Origin: Methanobacterium sp. UBA44 | GTDB taxonomy: Archaea; Methanobacteriota; Methanobacteria; Methanobacteriales; Methanobacteriaceae | NCBI GenBank assembly: GCA_002494885.1 | Contig: DACV01000007.1 | Span: 648,418 to 712,417, forward strand | Direction: 5' to 3' | DNA: 64,000 nucleotides | In this document: in pieces, positions 36,134-45,521 of the stretch | How positions within the stretch are numbered: position 1 is the first letter of the stretch | Layout of the letters: each line of letters opens with the position of its first letter | Position numbers and translations under genes: made by a program | The notes under the pieces: generated by a model | Database searches by the model: none | What the model was told of the DNA's origin: nothing | What the model saw: the letters and a program-made list of their open reading frames with translations, nothing else

Positions 36134-39100
36134 TTACCATCCTATTTTACCTTTCAACCAGTTTATCCCCGATGACACAGTATTTTTGACTGTTTTTACG
36201 GCTTTAGAAACTACTTTTTTCGCTGTACTTACAACTTTTTTGACCACCTTTTTTGCAGTCTTAGTAACTTTCTTAACTTTTTTAACTACTTTACTGGCTA
36301 CTTTTTTAGCGGACTTTGCTAGGGTTTTTATTGTATTAGATACAGCTTTAGCTACCGTTTTAGCTATTTCTGGAATCTTTTTAACTGTTTCATTTACTTT
36401 CTTAGCTGCTTTATAAACACTGTGAAGTGCTGCGTTTCTCTTGATGACAGGACTTATAAACCCATGAACATCTCTATAAAGCTTTGTGCTGGTTAATTTT
36501 TTAAGCTCACTGAATGTCCTCATTCTCCATGGAGATGTATGTACCCATTCTTTAACAGCAAGAGGAGTCATATCTGAAAAAATGTTTAATATAGAATTAA
36601 ATCCTCCCTTTACCCCCTGAAATATTATTTTGATACTACCATTAATGATAATTGGGATTTCTCGAGGTAATACCTTACCCCACAATTTTAATTTATCATA
36701 AATTTTAGTCTCAAGTTTTAGACCATTGTTGTAAATCCAAGATGATCTGGAAATTTCCTTAATAATGGTTTTAATCCATGTTTTAGGGCTTAAATTAATA
36801 TAATTGCTTATTTTTTTAATTATTTTGATTATATCTTTTAATTTTATATTACGGAGTCCTTTCGGTAAATTTAAAAGAATGAACTGTTCCAACCTTTTTA
36901 AAGGATCCATTAAATATTGTCTCCCACTTTTCATTATCATCTGCACAGTATCATTTTTTAGCAAAAACTGCACAACAGGGCTTTTCATTAAATATACCGC
37001 AGCTTTTGGTAAAAATCTAACCAGTAGTTTACCCCCAATTGAAGCTACCAATCCAATAGGGATAATGGTGGCTAAATTAAGCAGGAAATACCCTACAGAC
37101 ATGTTACCATTAGGATCTATTCCAAAGAAATTGTCTAAAAACCATTTTATGTTTTCTCCACCCCACACTTTATTCAGGAAACTGCTATAACCGGGGATAT
37201 GGTAGAAATTATAGTCAAAAAAGTCCCAGATATTTCCGGTCTGCCATGCTTTTAGAGTTGCCTCTGAAGCTTTATTACCAGCATAATTGTTGAATGAAAA
37301 TTGATTAAAATGTGTCATGTGTTGAAGTAAAGAACTTGAACCATACATCCAGCCAATTACATCAAGAAAGAAAGGATTATCCTTAAGCTCAGATGGCATA
37401 TATTTACCAAAGTAATGATTAAGTATTTGTGAAGGAGTTTTACCTAAAGAATTACCATTTAAAAAAGAATTCGGCCCTAAACTCAAAACAATTGAATCTA
37501 AAATAAAATGATTAATTTCATACAATATATTATTGCTAAAATATTGATTAATGGTTCCTGAAAGACTTTTTACATAAGAATCAAACACAGAATTATTAGG
37601 ATCTGACCCCTTGTTAGTTTGACCTGAAATACCATGATGATTCATATCAGAAACAGAACTAAGGTTCCTATTTCCAGAATTGTTAGAATTTCCAGGTATA
37701 ATCCAGTGACCAGGATACACATTTAAAAATACATTTGCATTATTATTTGCCGTGTTTTGGTCAATTTGGTTCCCCAAAACCGTTGCAGTGTTATTTACTA
37801 TCCCTATATTTTCTACTTTACCAGTAATCTCCAAAGATATGGTTGAGCCACTTGTGAGGTTTCCTATATTCCACAGTCCATTCAACAAATTATATGAATT
37901 GGAGGAAGAACTTAAATATTTTAATCCAGAAGGTAAATAATAAGTTGTTTTAACTCCTGTAGCATCGCTTGGCCCATTATTTTTCACAATAATCCTTATT
38001 TTAACATTATACCCAACAGGAAGAGAAGTAGTATTTGCATTCATTGAGATTTCAAGATTGGCTTTATTAAGTATGGTTGTAGATTTGCTGAAAACATTAT
38101 TTAGAGCATTTATATCCATTGTATCTGAGTTTACAGTAAAAATATCCATAATTGAACCATCTGGAACTGATTGATTTAATTTACATTTAATGAAGATTGT
38201 CCTTGAATTATTAACCTCTAAATCTCCTAAATCCAATTCTCCATTCCATGTATACCATGTAACTCCATTATCTGTTGAGTATTGGACATTTTGCAGTTGA
38301 GAAGGTATTTGATTGTGAATTATCACATTTTGAGCATTTGACGGCCCTGTATTTGACACGTTTAAAGTATATTTTAATTCCTCACCTGCTGAAACAGGGC
38401 TGTAATTATCAGCCATTGTAATTGAAATATCTGCTACATTAGCTGTTACTTTTAAATCGTAGAGAATTGGCGACTTACTACCTGATAGGATCTGAAATGT
38501 AGTCAGAACCTGTAAATATCTTCCTGGAGGAGTTGAACTTAATTCAATTCCATTTTGTGTATTTTTCCATGTTGACCAGTTTGTTTTATCATTACTTGTC
38601 CTAACCTGAACTTTTAAACCTGTACCCCCTGGTATGAAATCATTCCAGGAAACAGTTCCCCATGCAGCATTATTTAATTCGGAATCATGTGTTAATATCC
38701 ATGTCCCCATTTTTGTCGTGATTGTACGTGATATGGCACCGGTCATGTCACTATAACCATAATGAAATCCTCCATGAATCTTTTTTGATAATTCTATTGA
38801 ATTTGTAGCAGGATCGATTCTGTGAATATATTCATCTCCATTATTAACTACCCACACTTTACCATCTGCATCCATTGAAAGGCCAGTTGGAGTGTTTCCG
38901 ACATTAATTGTGGCTTTTATAAATCCATCGTTTGAGTATCGGCTTACAGTGCCTGCAAGTGAATTTGCAATCCATACATCCCCATCATCTGTAACTGTAA
39001 TTCCTCTGGATTGGGTTGGGCAACTTTTTGTCCATTCAATTACACCTGTTAATGTGTTTATTCGTGTGAGTTTGGAATCTACCCATCCAGAGACAAAAAG

Positions 39101-39979
39101 ATGATTACTGCGATCAATCCCCAATCCATAAACAAAATGCCCTATATTTATTTTTGTAAATGAATTGGTTTTTGGGTCCAATCTAAGCACATTTGTACCA
39201 TTATGTCCTGAAGACCATAAAATACCATTTTCATCAATTATTGCTCCATAAGAAGTATGATTTACTGATGAAATATCTACTACCCTGATTATCTGTCCAT
39301 CTGAACCATTTATATAATAAAACTTCATTGTTGCGTAAGATCCAACCCATATACTATCTTGAGCATCTACTGCTATTCCTCTTGGTCCTGGATTGAAAGA
39401 ATCGTTAGCATAATCCCCTGTGTATTGTCCAGGGATATATGTGCCTTCTTTACCTGGAATCAGTATAATATCATGGAGAACACACTCATCTAAACCCCAT
39501 GGGAGTAATTCCCCTCCAGAAATGATCCCATCGTCGTTTAAATCCTTGGAGGTCTCTATTATTCCGTTCAAGTTCCTATCAATATATCCTCCGTTTTCGT
39601 ATAGTCCAATTTTAACTACTGTGCCTGTTTGCCTGTTTGCAACCCAGCAGTTGCCTTGTAGGTCCACAGTTGTTCTGGAAGGTGAACTATCAGGAAATGG
39701 ACTAACACGATAGCGTCCCAGTTCATTACCAGTCATTGTATCAACTTTAGAAACTGTTCCTTCATTACTATTAGGAATCCATATGAAAGGGATCGTTGTT
39801 GAGGGATTGGAAATCTGTAATTGATTATGAACAGTTTCATGTTCCAATCCGGCCATTGTTCCATTATCAAAATCTTCATCAAAAGTATAAGTTTGATTTA
39901 GATTTATTGCATGGGCAGAGCTACAAAAAAACGCTGCAATTACCGGAATAAATATTATTAATGTTAATAAGCGCTTCAT
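36134..39979 (-). CDS. large secreted protein: beta-propeller, DUF11 repeats, basic helical tail
   Basis: 1281 residues. A signal peptide covers residues 1-24 (ends SSAHA). Residues about 50-420 are repeats of the NHL/virginiamycin-B-lyase type with VNNGDEYIHRIDPATNSI-like blades. Two DUF11 repeats follow at about 530-650 and 650-770 (VSAGEELKYTLNVSNTGPSNAQNVIIHNQIP). Residues about 790-1100 are of unknown type with hydrophobic helices (LNLATIIPIGLVASIGGKLL). The last 110 residues are a run of Lys/Val/Ala/Thr heptad-like helix ending GINWLKGKIGW, extremely basic. The first parts resemble methanogen surface or adhesin-like proteins. The tail might bind pseudomurein, DNA or membrane. GGAGAATC precedes the ATG. 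Confidence 0.75.
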   Translation of the reverse strand: MKRLLTLIIFIPVIAAFFCSSAHAINLNQTYTFDEDFDNGTMAGLEHETVHNQLQISNPSTTIPFIWIPNSNEGTVSKVDTMTGNELGRYRVSPFPDSSPSRTTVDLQGNCWVANRQTGTVVKIGLYENGGYIDRNLNGIIETSKDLNDDGIISGGELLPWGLDECVLHDIILIPGKEGTYIPGQYTGDYANDSFNPGPRGIAVDAQDSIWVGSYATMKFYYINGSDGQIIRVVDISSVNHTSYGAIIDENGILWSSGHNGTNVLRLDPKTNSFTKINIGHFVYGLGIDRSNHLFVSGWVDSKLTRINTLTGVIEWTKSCPTQSRGITVTDDGDVWIANSLAGTVSRYSNDGFIKATINVGNTPTGLSMDADGKVWVVNNGDEYIHRIDPATNSIELSKKIHGGFHYGYSDMTGAISRTITTKMGTWILTHDSELNNAAWGTVSWNDFIPGGTGLKVQVRTSNDKTNWSTWKNTQNGIELSSTPPGRYLQVLTTFQILSGSKSPILYDLKVTANVADISITMADNYSPVSAGEELKYTLNVSNTGPSNAQNVIIHNQIPSQLQNVQYSTDNGVTWYTWNGELDLGDLEVNNSRTIFIKCKLNQSVPDGSIMDIFTVNSDTMDINALNNVFSKSTTILNKANLEISMNANTTSLPVGYNVKIRIIVKNNGPSDATGVKTTYYLPSGLKYLSSSSNSYNLLNGLWNIGNLTSGSTISLEITGKVENIGIVNNTATVLGNQIDQNTANNNANVFLNVYPGHWIIPGNSNNSGNRNLSSVSDMNHHGISGQTNKGSDPNNSVFDSYVKSLSGTINQYFSNNILYEINHFILDSIVLSLGPNSFLNGNSLGKTPSQILNHYFGKYMPSELKDNPFFLDVIGWMYGSSSLLQHMTHFNQFSFNNYAGNKASEATLKAWQTGNIWDFFDYNFYHIPGYSSFLNKVWGGENIKWFLDNFFGIDPNGNMSVGYFLLNLATIIPIGLVASIGGKLLVRFLPKAAVYLMKSPVVQFLLKNDTVQMIMKSGRQYLMDPLKRLEQFILLNLPKGLRNIKLKDIIKIIKKISNYINLSPKTWIKTIIKEISRSSWIYNNGLKLETKIYDKLKLWGKVLPREIPIIINGSIKIIFQGVKGGFNSILNIFSDMTPLAVKEWVHTSPWRMRTFSELKKLTSTKLYRDVHGFISPVIKRNAALHSVYKAAKKVNETVKKIPEIAKTVAKAVSNTIKTLAKSAKKVASKVVKKVKKVTKTAKKVVKKVVSTAKKVVSKAVKTVKNTVSSGINWLKGKIGW

Positions 39980-40056
39980 AATGGATTCTCCAATTAATCA
40001 CTTATTAATCAAGTATAATACAGCCCTATAAAAATCTTTTCATTTAATAGTAATTA

Positions 40057-40078
40057 AAAAGCTTTAAATTAGTAAATA
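40057..40078 (+). repeat. direct repeat of the 3' end of the gene at 40249-40608
   Basis: A 22-base segment identical to 40593-40614, which contains the last codons (KALN, stop) of the broken membrane-protein gene. Similarity continues loosely for about 50 more bases on the 3' side. It looks like the tail of an earlier tandem copy whose body has been lost. Confidence 0.7.
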
Positions 40079-40248
40079 GAACATAAATATTATATATAAT
40101 ACAAATATGAATGTTATATAACACTAAAAAACGTTTTAAGAATATTATATCCATCAAATAACAAATAAAATTAATTATATAATTTTTTTATAGTCGTTAA
40201 AATTAAATTTAATAAAATAATAATTTATATCATAAGAGAGGATTGAAT

Positions 40249-40608
40249 TTGAATGTAAAGGATAAAATTGATGAGAAAATCCAGGAATAGATTAGGAGAA
40301 TTAGTATTATTGTAGCAATATGGGGGATTTTGAATCTTTTATTTTCTTCTACTATATTTGGAGTAATTTTTATTCTCTTTGCAATATTGATTTACCTATT
40401 TAAAAGTTTCCCGATCATATATGCCCTGAGCGTTGTTTTATGGATTTTAGCATTGATACATTATTATCTGCAATTGGAGTTGCTAAAACTGGATTTACAG
40501 AAGGTGCTGCTCAAGGAGCCGGGTTATATTATAATTGCAATTGCCAATTTTGCCATTGGAGCATTAATTATTTACAGAACAAAGAAAATTAGAAAAGCTT
40601 TAAATTAG
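40249..40608 (+). pseudogene. broken small membrane protein gene
   Basis: The gene appears to start at TTG 40249, with GAGAGGAT 6 bases upstream, and reads MNVKDKIDEKIQE, then an in-frame TAG at 40288-40290, then IRRISIIVAIWGILN and two membrane helices. Between about 40452 and 40520 the neighbouring frame reads more naturally (LLSAIGVAKTGFTEGAAQGAG) before the original frame resumes as GYIIIAIANFAIGALIIYRTKKIRKALN. One nonsense codon and two compensating shifts make it a pseudogene. The longest intact piece is 92 codons from TTG 40330. Confidence 0.7.
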
Positions 40609-40614
40609 TAAATA
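40593..40614 (+). repeat. direct repeat partner of 40057-40078
   Basis: The second, in-place copy of the 22-base repeat, spanning the stop codon of the broken membrane-protein gene. The two copies are 536 bases apart. Confidence 0.7.
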
Positions 40615-40852
40615 ACATATAAATAATATCTATGAGATTAAAAAGAGAGTTATTTACAGCTAAAAAACATTTAAAAGTCATATAATCTTTTTATTGAAAA
40701 ATTTGTTAAAGAAAAACTTTTTATTTTCTTTTTCCATCTTTTACTAGTTTAATTTGACTTCTGTTCCACCAGTCTAAATGCTATTCATTTACACTTAGCC
40801 CTTAAATATCTTCTTTGTATTTCTTCAATGGCTTCACACCTTACAAAAGAAA

Positions 40853-41134
40853 TTATAATTTTTTACTTTCTATTTCTTCAAAATGGCGGATATATACTTC
40901 TAAAATTCCAAGCTTTAGAAATTTAGCCCTCATTTCTTTATCTTCTGCTAGTTTCTTTGCTTTTTCCCGATTTTCCCATTCAATTATTACCATAACTTTG
41001 TTAGGATCTTCTAGATCGCGAAACACGCGACGACATTTAGCCCCATTTTCTTTGAGAATGGATACAAGTCCATCAAAACCTGTTTTCCACTTCTCATATT
41101 CCTGCACTTTAAGAGCACTAATTTCATAAAACAT
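40853..41134 (-). CDS. antibiotic-biosynthesis-monooxygenase-like (ABM fold) small protein
   Basis: 93 residues. The pattern MFYEISALKVQEYEKWKTGFD, then RRVFRDLEDPNKVMVIIEWENREKAKKLAEDKEMRAKF, is a ferredoxin-like fold of the kind seen in ABM and related dimeric alpha/beta-barrel proteins. No catalytic residues are evident. GGTGGA lies 3 bases before the ATG. It stands alone between long non-coding stretches. The function is unknown. Confidence 0.6.
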   Translation of the reverse strand: MFYEISALKVQEYEKWKTGFDGLVSILKENGAKCRRVFRDLEDPNKVMVIIEWENREKAKKLAEDKEMRAKFLKLGILEVYIRHFEEIESKKL

Positions 41135-41706
41135 TATTCCACCATATTTATGTTAATTAAATTTTTCCATAAATTTAGATTGATATAAACAATCTATATT
41201 TCCTCCAATCTAGATAAATATTACTATTATTTAATTATTTATTACTATAAACCCCCCATCTTTTAGACTATGTCAGTTCATCAAAATTAAAGTCATTCTT
41301 TTACGCTTTAACCTTAAATTTCCTTTACACTTCTTAAACCACTTTCATCAGACCTATTTGCTTTTTTTTGAGCCTATAAACTGATTATAATTATAATGGG
41401 TTTTATTCTTCAAATTTAAACATGGATTATATACGTTCAAAATTAATATTAATAGAATTTGAGCTAAAGTCAGTAGAAAGTATTAAAAAATGAAGAAATA
41501 AAAAAAATAGCATGGACGGCGAAACCATTACAAATGAAAGGTTTTATGAGAATTGGCGGTGTTTATCTGTCGCCCCCTGAATTGTTCCGTTTATTCAAGA
41601 GGAATTGATAACCTACTTTGCTTTTTTAATAATCATGAATATGTTATATCTCATAACTAGCAAATTTTATGATTTGTTTGGATAAAAAGAACAAAAATAA
41701 AAAAAA
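41135..41706. other. intergenic region, no gene supported
   Basis: About 570 bases. A 22-codon frame at 41513-41581 has a more balanced base composition than its surroundings and may be the remnant of a lost gene, but it matches nothing I recognise. The rest is AT-rich, with a few short inverted repeats of little stability. Confidence 0.4.
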
Positions 41707-42147
41707 TTACCACGCTGTCACAATTGGTCTGTAAACTCTCCAGTAGTATCTTGCCGCGGTTAATTTTGTTTTATCGTAGGTTACAGTTGTTCCGGGGCCA
41801 AGTTCGCAGTTTGTCCAGTCGGTAATTTTAACCGCATTTGCTGAAACATTGGCAATGCTGATCCTTTCATTAAAACTAAAAATGTATTTTCCAGCCTTTA
41901 CATCAGGTTTTCCATCACCTTTAGCATATCGTTTGATGTAGGATATTATAAAATTGTTGTTTATTTTGCCGTTTGAGTATCTGTACTGGTAAGTTTTCCA
42001 TGTTGATTTTGTCCAGCCATTCTGGCCATCCCAACTATATTTAGTGCCCTGATCTACAATTTTTGCTGCTGATACAGCTGTAGCAAATTGTAAACCAATG
42101 AAAACCATGAATAAAACAATTAAAGTTGTAAATGCTTTTCTATTCAC
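41707..42147 (-). CDS. secreted hypothetical protein
   Basis: 146 residues. A clear signal peptide (FTTLIVLFMVFIGLQFATAVSA) is followed by a mature part of about 117 residues rich in Tyr, Trp, Lys and Thr, probably beta-sandwich. One Cys remains in the mature part. It starts with GTG, preceded by GGAGGTGA 5 bases upstream, an almost ideal ribosome binding site, which suggests strong translation. No family was recognised; a surface role is likely. Confidence 0.65.
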   Translation of the reverse strand: MNRKAFTTLIVLFMVFIGLQFATAVSAAKIVDQGTKYSWDGQNGWTKSTWKTYQYRYSNGKINNNFIISYIKRYAKGDGKPDVKAGKYIFSFNERISIANVSANAVKITDWTNCELGPGTTVTYDKTKLTAARYYWRVYRPIVTAW

Positions 42148-42341
42148 TATTTCACCTCCTTTATGTTATATAAATTCCGAAATAGATTGTAGCTTTGAAC
42201 AATATTCTTATATTCTTGTTTTAAAAAATAATATAAATAATTATATAAATTACAGTGAATAACAATATTTATAAAGATTTATATAGATAATAGAAATTTT
42301 ATAAATCTTAAATAATGTTAATATTATAATTCATCCCATAA

Positions 42342-42538
42342 TTACTTTAATTTAGTCTTATTTTTTCCATATTTTGCTGGAAATCTTGGGTTGCCTGACA
42401 CTTCCATATCTAAAAGTTTCATCTTAGCTGGCAGTTTAAAAACTTGTTTTATATCTTTTCTATGGCCTTCCAGAAGTCTCTTTCTTTATCATGAAAGCTG
42501 ACAGCATGCTTTACCGGTATTTTGTATTTTTCTGACAT
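42342..42538 (-). pseudogene. frameshifted small gene downstream of the coiled-coil protein
   Basis: ATG 42538 opens a frame of 29 codons (MSEKYKIPVKHAVSFHDKER then DFWKAIEKI, stop). The neighbouring frame continues with DIKQVFKLPAKMKLLDMEV and SGNPRFPAKYGKN to the stop at 42342. Joined, they give a basic protein of about 65 residues. The start is 1 base after the stop of the upstream gene, an operon-like spacing. A sequencing error or a recent shift near 42450 would explain the break. Confidence 0.5.
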
Positions 42539-42539
42539 T

Positions 42540-42887
42540 TTAGAGAGAATTTTTAATTAATTCAATAAGGTTGGAATCATTATTCTTTTTACAATTTGAA
42601 TTTTCAAGGGAAGCTATATAATTCCTCTGAGACTCTAAAAGTAAAGTGATTTTCTTATTTTCTTCCATCAAATGTTCTCTTTCTTCTTTAATTTTTTTGA
42701 TCACTTCTCCAATCTTTTCAAAATCCGATTTTCGTAATATTTTAACAAATTCACCCTCATCAAAGGGGTTATTACTATTTAGAGGAATTATAAATTTTTC
42801 AAATTTAATGGTTCTCTTTCTCAACTTTTTATCAGTTAAATACGATTCAGTAATGCACTTGCGAACCCTGGAATCAATTACGTCCAA
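42540..42887 (-). CDS. hypothetical coiled-coil protein
   Basis: 115 residues, not recognised. The C-terminal half (about residues 55-100: FEKIGEVIKKIKEEREHLME) is a coiled coil, and the N-terminal half is basic. It starts with TTG; AGGTGA lies 6 bases before it. It is followed at once by the frameshifted small gene. A protein-protein or nucleic-acid-binding role is possible but cannot be supported. Confidence 0.5.
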   Translation of the reverse strand: MDVIDSRVRKCITESYLTDKKLRKRTIKFEKFIIPLNSNNPFDEGEFVKILRKSDFEKIGEVIKKIKEEREHLMEENKKITLLLESQRNYIASLENSNCKKNNDSNLIELIKNSL

Positions 42888-43025
42888 TTCAATTCACCTG
42901 AATATATCTAATAGCTGAATTGATTAATAGAGTTTGAGGAAGAGCATTTGAAAAGTAATATTTTCAATAATAAAAAGATAAATGTTATTAATAAATTATT
43001 TATATAATATAATAAGGTGAGTATA

Positions 43026-43469
43026 TTGGAGAATTTAACTAATTTTGAAATATTACTGGTTGAGGATAATCCCGCTGATGCACGTTTAATAGTAGAAGTT
43101 TTTCATGGATTTAAAATAAAGAATCATTTAACCATAGCTAAGGATGGGGCAGAAGCAATGGATTACCTGAATAAAAAGGACAAATACCAAAATAGGATTT
43201 GTCCCTCAATTATAATGCTGGACTTAAATTTGCCTAAAAAGGATGGTAGAGAAATACTTAAAGAAATTAAACAAGATGAAAATTTGAAACATATACCTGT
43301 AATCATTTTAACAACGTCCAGTGATGATAATGATATTAAAAACTCCTATACTAATTATGCAAGTGCATATCTTACCAAACCCGCTAATTTTGATGAATTT
43401 ATAGGATTAATACAATCATTTGAAGATTTCTGGTTTAAATGGGTTACGCTACCAAAATGTATAGATTAA
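43026..43469 (+). CDS. single-domain response regulator (CheY/Rcp1-like receiver), paralogue
   Basis: About 147 residues and clearly the sister of the protein at 21710-22153: VEDNPADARLIVEVF, phospho-acceptor Asp about residue 66 in MLDLNLPKKDGREIL, Thr in ILTTSSD, Lys in LTKPAN, and the same C-terminal SFEDFWFKWV end. It probably starts at TTG 43026, because AAGGTGAG lies just before it and the GTG at 43017 is inside that site. No kinase is adjacent. Confidence 0.85.
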   Translation: MENLTNFEILLVEDNPADARLIVEVFHGFKIKNHLTIAKDGAEAMDYLNKKDKYQNRICPSIIMLDLNLPKKDGREILKEIKQDENLKHIPVIILTTSSDDNDIKNSYTNYASAYLTKPANFDEFIGLIQSFEDFWFKWVTLPKCID

Positions 43470-43573
43470 ATTTTACAGAAATAATTGGGATTTTCCTGTT
43501 AATCACATTTAATTACAAAAATAATATATAAACAGGATGATTATCCTGTTAAAAGAGAGTTTTAGCCAAATAT

Positions 43574-44296
43574 TTATTCTTCTTCAGCTTCTGGTTCTTC
43601 TTCAGCAACTTTTTTCTCAAAGACATCCACAAATTCCACTCTGTTTATGCCCATGTTATCCCAGATATCCCTTGCAATTCTGAATTTGGCGTATGTAATT
43701 TGATTATCGAATTTTGCCATTTCATTGAGGTATATCATCACCTTTTCATCTTCTATTTTAACTTCATGATCCTTTGGAGCGACATTTGGGTTAGGATACT
43801 GTAGTTCAATGATTCCATAAACTTTTTCCAGATCATCCTCAATAATTTCTTTAACTTCAACGTCATATACAAGCGTCTTTCCTGCAAGCTCGTGGTTGAA
43901 ATCTACTGTGACTCTTCCACCACTTATATTCCTTATTTTACCAGTATGTCCTTCTAATGTGATATTCATGCCTACCTGAGGTCTGATGTTTTGTCTTTTA
44001 AATTCTCCCATTGGTATGAGCTGTATCATCTTGGGATCTCTTGCACCAAATGCATCTTCAGGTTTTACTTCAATTGTCTTCTTTTCGCCGGCTTCCATGC
44101 CTACTATTCCGCTGTCAAGCCCTTTAAGAACATGTCCTACACCTACTGCAATTGGAATTGGACCATAAGTTTTATTTTCAGTTTTAAGACCAGCTTCTTC
44201 TGCTATTTCTTCGCTGGTTGTGTCAAATATATCGCCGGTTTCTTTAACTTTTCCGGTATAATCGAGCCTTATAAAATCTCCTTCTTTTATTGCCAT
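43574..44296 (-). CDS. FKBP-type peptidyl-prolyl isomerase, long archaeal form
   Basis: 240 residues. The FKBP domain is split as in SlyD: LDYTGKVKETGDIFDTT at the start, VGHVLKGLDSGIVGMEAGEKKTIEVKPEDAFG in the middle, then the IF chaperone insert (IRPQVGMNITLEGHTGKIRNI, VDFNHELAGKTL) closing the domain. A C-terminal extension of about 80 residues is typical of the archaeal 26-kDa class. It is cytoplasmic and has folding and prolyl isomerase activity. Its start overlaps the end of the upstream gene by 10 bases, with AGGAGG inside that gene. Confidence 0.92.
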   Translation of the reverse strand: MAIKEGDFIRLDYTGKVKETGDIFDTTSEEIAEEAGLKTENKTYGPIPIAVGVGHVLKGLDSGIVGMEAGEKKTIEVKPEDAFGARDPKMIQLIPMGEFKRQNIRPQVGMNITLEGHTGKIRNISGGRVTVDFNHELAGKTLVYDVEVKEIIEDDLEKVYGIIELQYPNPNVAPKDHEVKIEDEKVMIYLNEMAKFDNQITYAKFRIARDIWDNMGINRVEFVDVFEKKVAEEEPEAEEE

Positions 44297-45393
44297 ATTT
44301 CTATCCTCCTGTGGGGTATATTATCTTTAAAATCTTTAAGTGTGTGTTTATCTTTAAAGTTTAACACACGAACTACTGATGGATATTTCTCTATGTATTT
44401 AGAAACGGTATCTTTATCTATTCTTGCTTCAAGGGATGATAAAACCCTTGTTTTGTAATGCCTGCTGAACCCGCGGGAAATACATTCTTCAATATCATGG
44501 ATATTCTCGAACGGTCTGCCTGTTATCATGTTTAAAACGGTTTTATCGTCTAAAAGTGCAAGTGATTTTAAATAACTTTCTGATGATCCATTTACAATAT
44601 CAATTATCCCTTCTTCGTCCCGTACATTATGAAGAGGAGCTTTATCAGCATCCATTTCTTTCTTTAAAACTTTGATGGTCTGTGGAGGCAGCATTTCTTC
44701 AGCAGACTTTAAATCCTGATTCAAAACAGCTTCTCTAATTATAGTGCCGCTTACACCCTCAATACGTTTTACGAAGATAAATTTACCTTTGAAATCAAAA
44801 TTGATCTTTGTCAGGGATCTGGAAAGAGATACAATAACATAGTTATCTTCATGAAGTTTTCCTTTCATTAAAACTTCTTTTGTATCCATATCAATAATTT
44901 TATAGGGTTTTGGAGCTACTCCTTTCCCATTGGATATTCTGCGGAGTATTTCATTAAAACCTTCCAGTGGCTTATAACCCCTAGGAATATAGTCTGCATC
45001 CAATGCCTTAAAAATCTTTGCAAGACATAGAGAATACTGTCCAGAACCCATTATACCCATTGGGGGTCCTTCTACAACTATATCTGCTCCAACAGCAACT
45101 GCAGCATCAGCCCTTGCCTGGCGAGTCATGATATAAGGGAGTCCTCTTCCGCTGCGTTCAAATGGCCCTGGGACTACTGCAACAAAGATTCCATCAGGCA
45201 CCTCTTTCTTGGCCTCCCTTAAACAGTGTCTGTGGCCAATATGCAGCGGTGAATACTCTGTAAAATCTGCAATTATTTTTCTTTTACCTTCACTTTTTTC
45301 GTAAACAGGATCTTTATCGGCATCTTCCATTAAAAGCTTCCTATCCCTTGAAATGAAACTTTTAACAAATTTTTCTTTTGAAGGCATGAACAT
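44287..45393 (-). CDS. HIGH-motif nucleotidyltransferase, TmcAL-like
   Basis: 368 residues. The N-terminal nucleotidyltransferase core begins ADFTEYSPLHIGHRHCLREA, where HIGH is the catalytic motif, followed by VVPGPFERSGRGLPYIMTRQARADAAVAVGADIVVEGPP. That second block runs parallel to bacterial tRNA(Met) cytidine acetate ligase (TmcAL), which activates acetate with ATP. The C-terminal half is helical. The archaeal family is conserved in methanogens; an adenylating role in tRNA modification or cofactor synthesis is inferred. It overlaps the FKBP gene by 10 bases. No ribosome binding site is clear, so it may be leaderless. Confidence 0.65.
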   Translation of the reverse strand: MFMPSKEKFVKSFISRDRKLLMEDADKDPVYEKSEGKRKIIADFTEYSPLHIGHRHCLREAKKEVPDGIFVAVVPGPFERSGRGLPYIMTRQARADAAVAVGADIVVEGPPMGIMGSGQYSLCLAKIFKALDADYIPRGYKPLEGFNEILRRISNGKGVAPKPYKIIDMDTKEVLMKGKLHEDNYVIVSLSRSLTKINFDFKGKFIFVKRIEGVSGTIIREAVLNQDLKSAEEMLPPQTIKVLKKEMDADKAPLHNVRDEEGIIDIVNGSSESYLKSLALLDDKTVLNMITGRPFENIHDIEECISRGFSRHYKTRVLSSLEARIDKDTVSKYIEKYPSVVRVLNFKDKHTLKDFKDNIPHRRIEIWQ

Positions 45394-45521
45394 TTTTATC
45401 TAAGCTTTAAAATAAATCCTTTTCGGAGATTTTGAATATTTTCATTTTTAAGGGTTATCATTAACCAAAATATGAAATTAATTTAAATAAGTAGGTTCAA
45501 TATAATATTTAGGGTATCTTT

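Noticed and set aside
36186..36416. 76-codon open frame opposite the tail of the giant secreted protein
   Set aside because: It is the antisense of the Lys/Val/Ala-rich repeats, which gives an artificial Thr/Phe/Ala/Leu-rich frame without a start site.
40288..40290. In-frame TAG as a pyrrolysine codon
   Set aside because: No pyrrolysine genes are in view, the group is not known for pyrrolysine use, and the same gene shows further frame changes. Simple decay explains it.
41513..41581. Short frame with more balanced composition, possible transposase remnant
   Set aside because: No inverted repeats, no target duplication and no recognisable motif.
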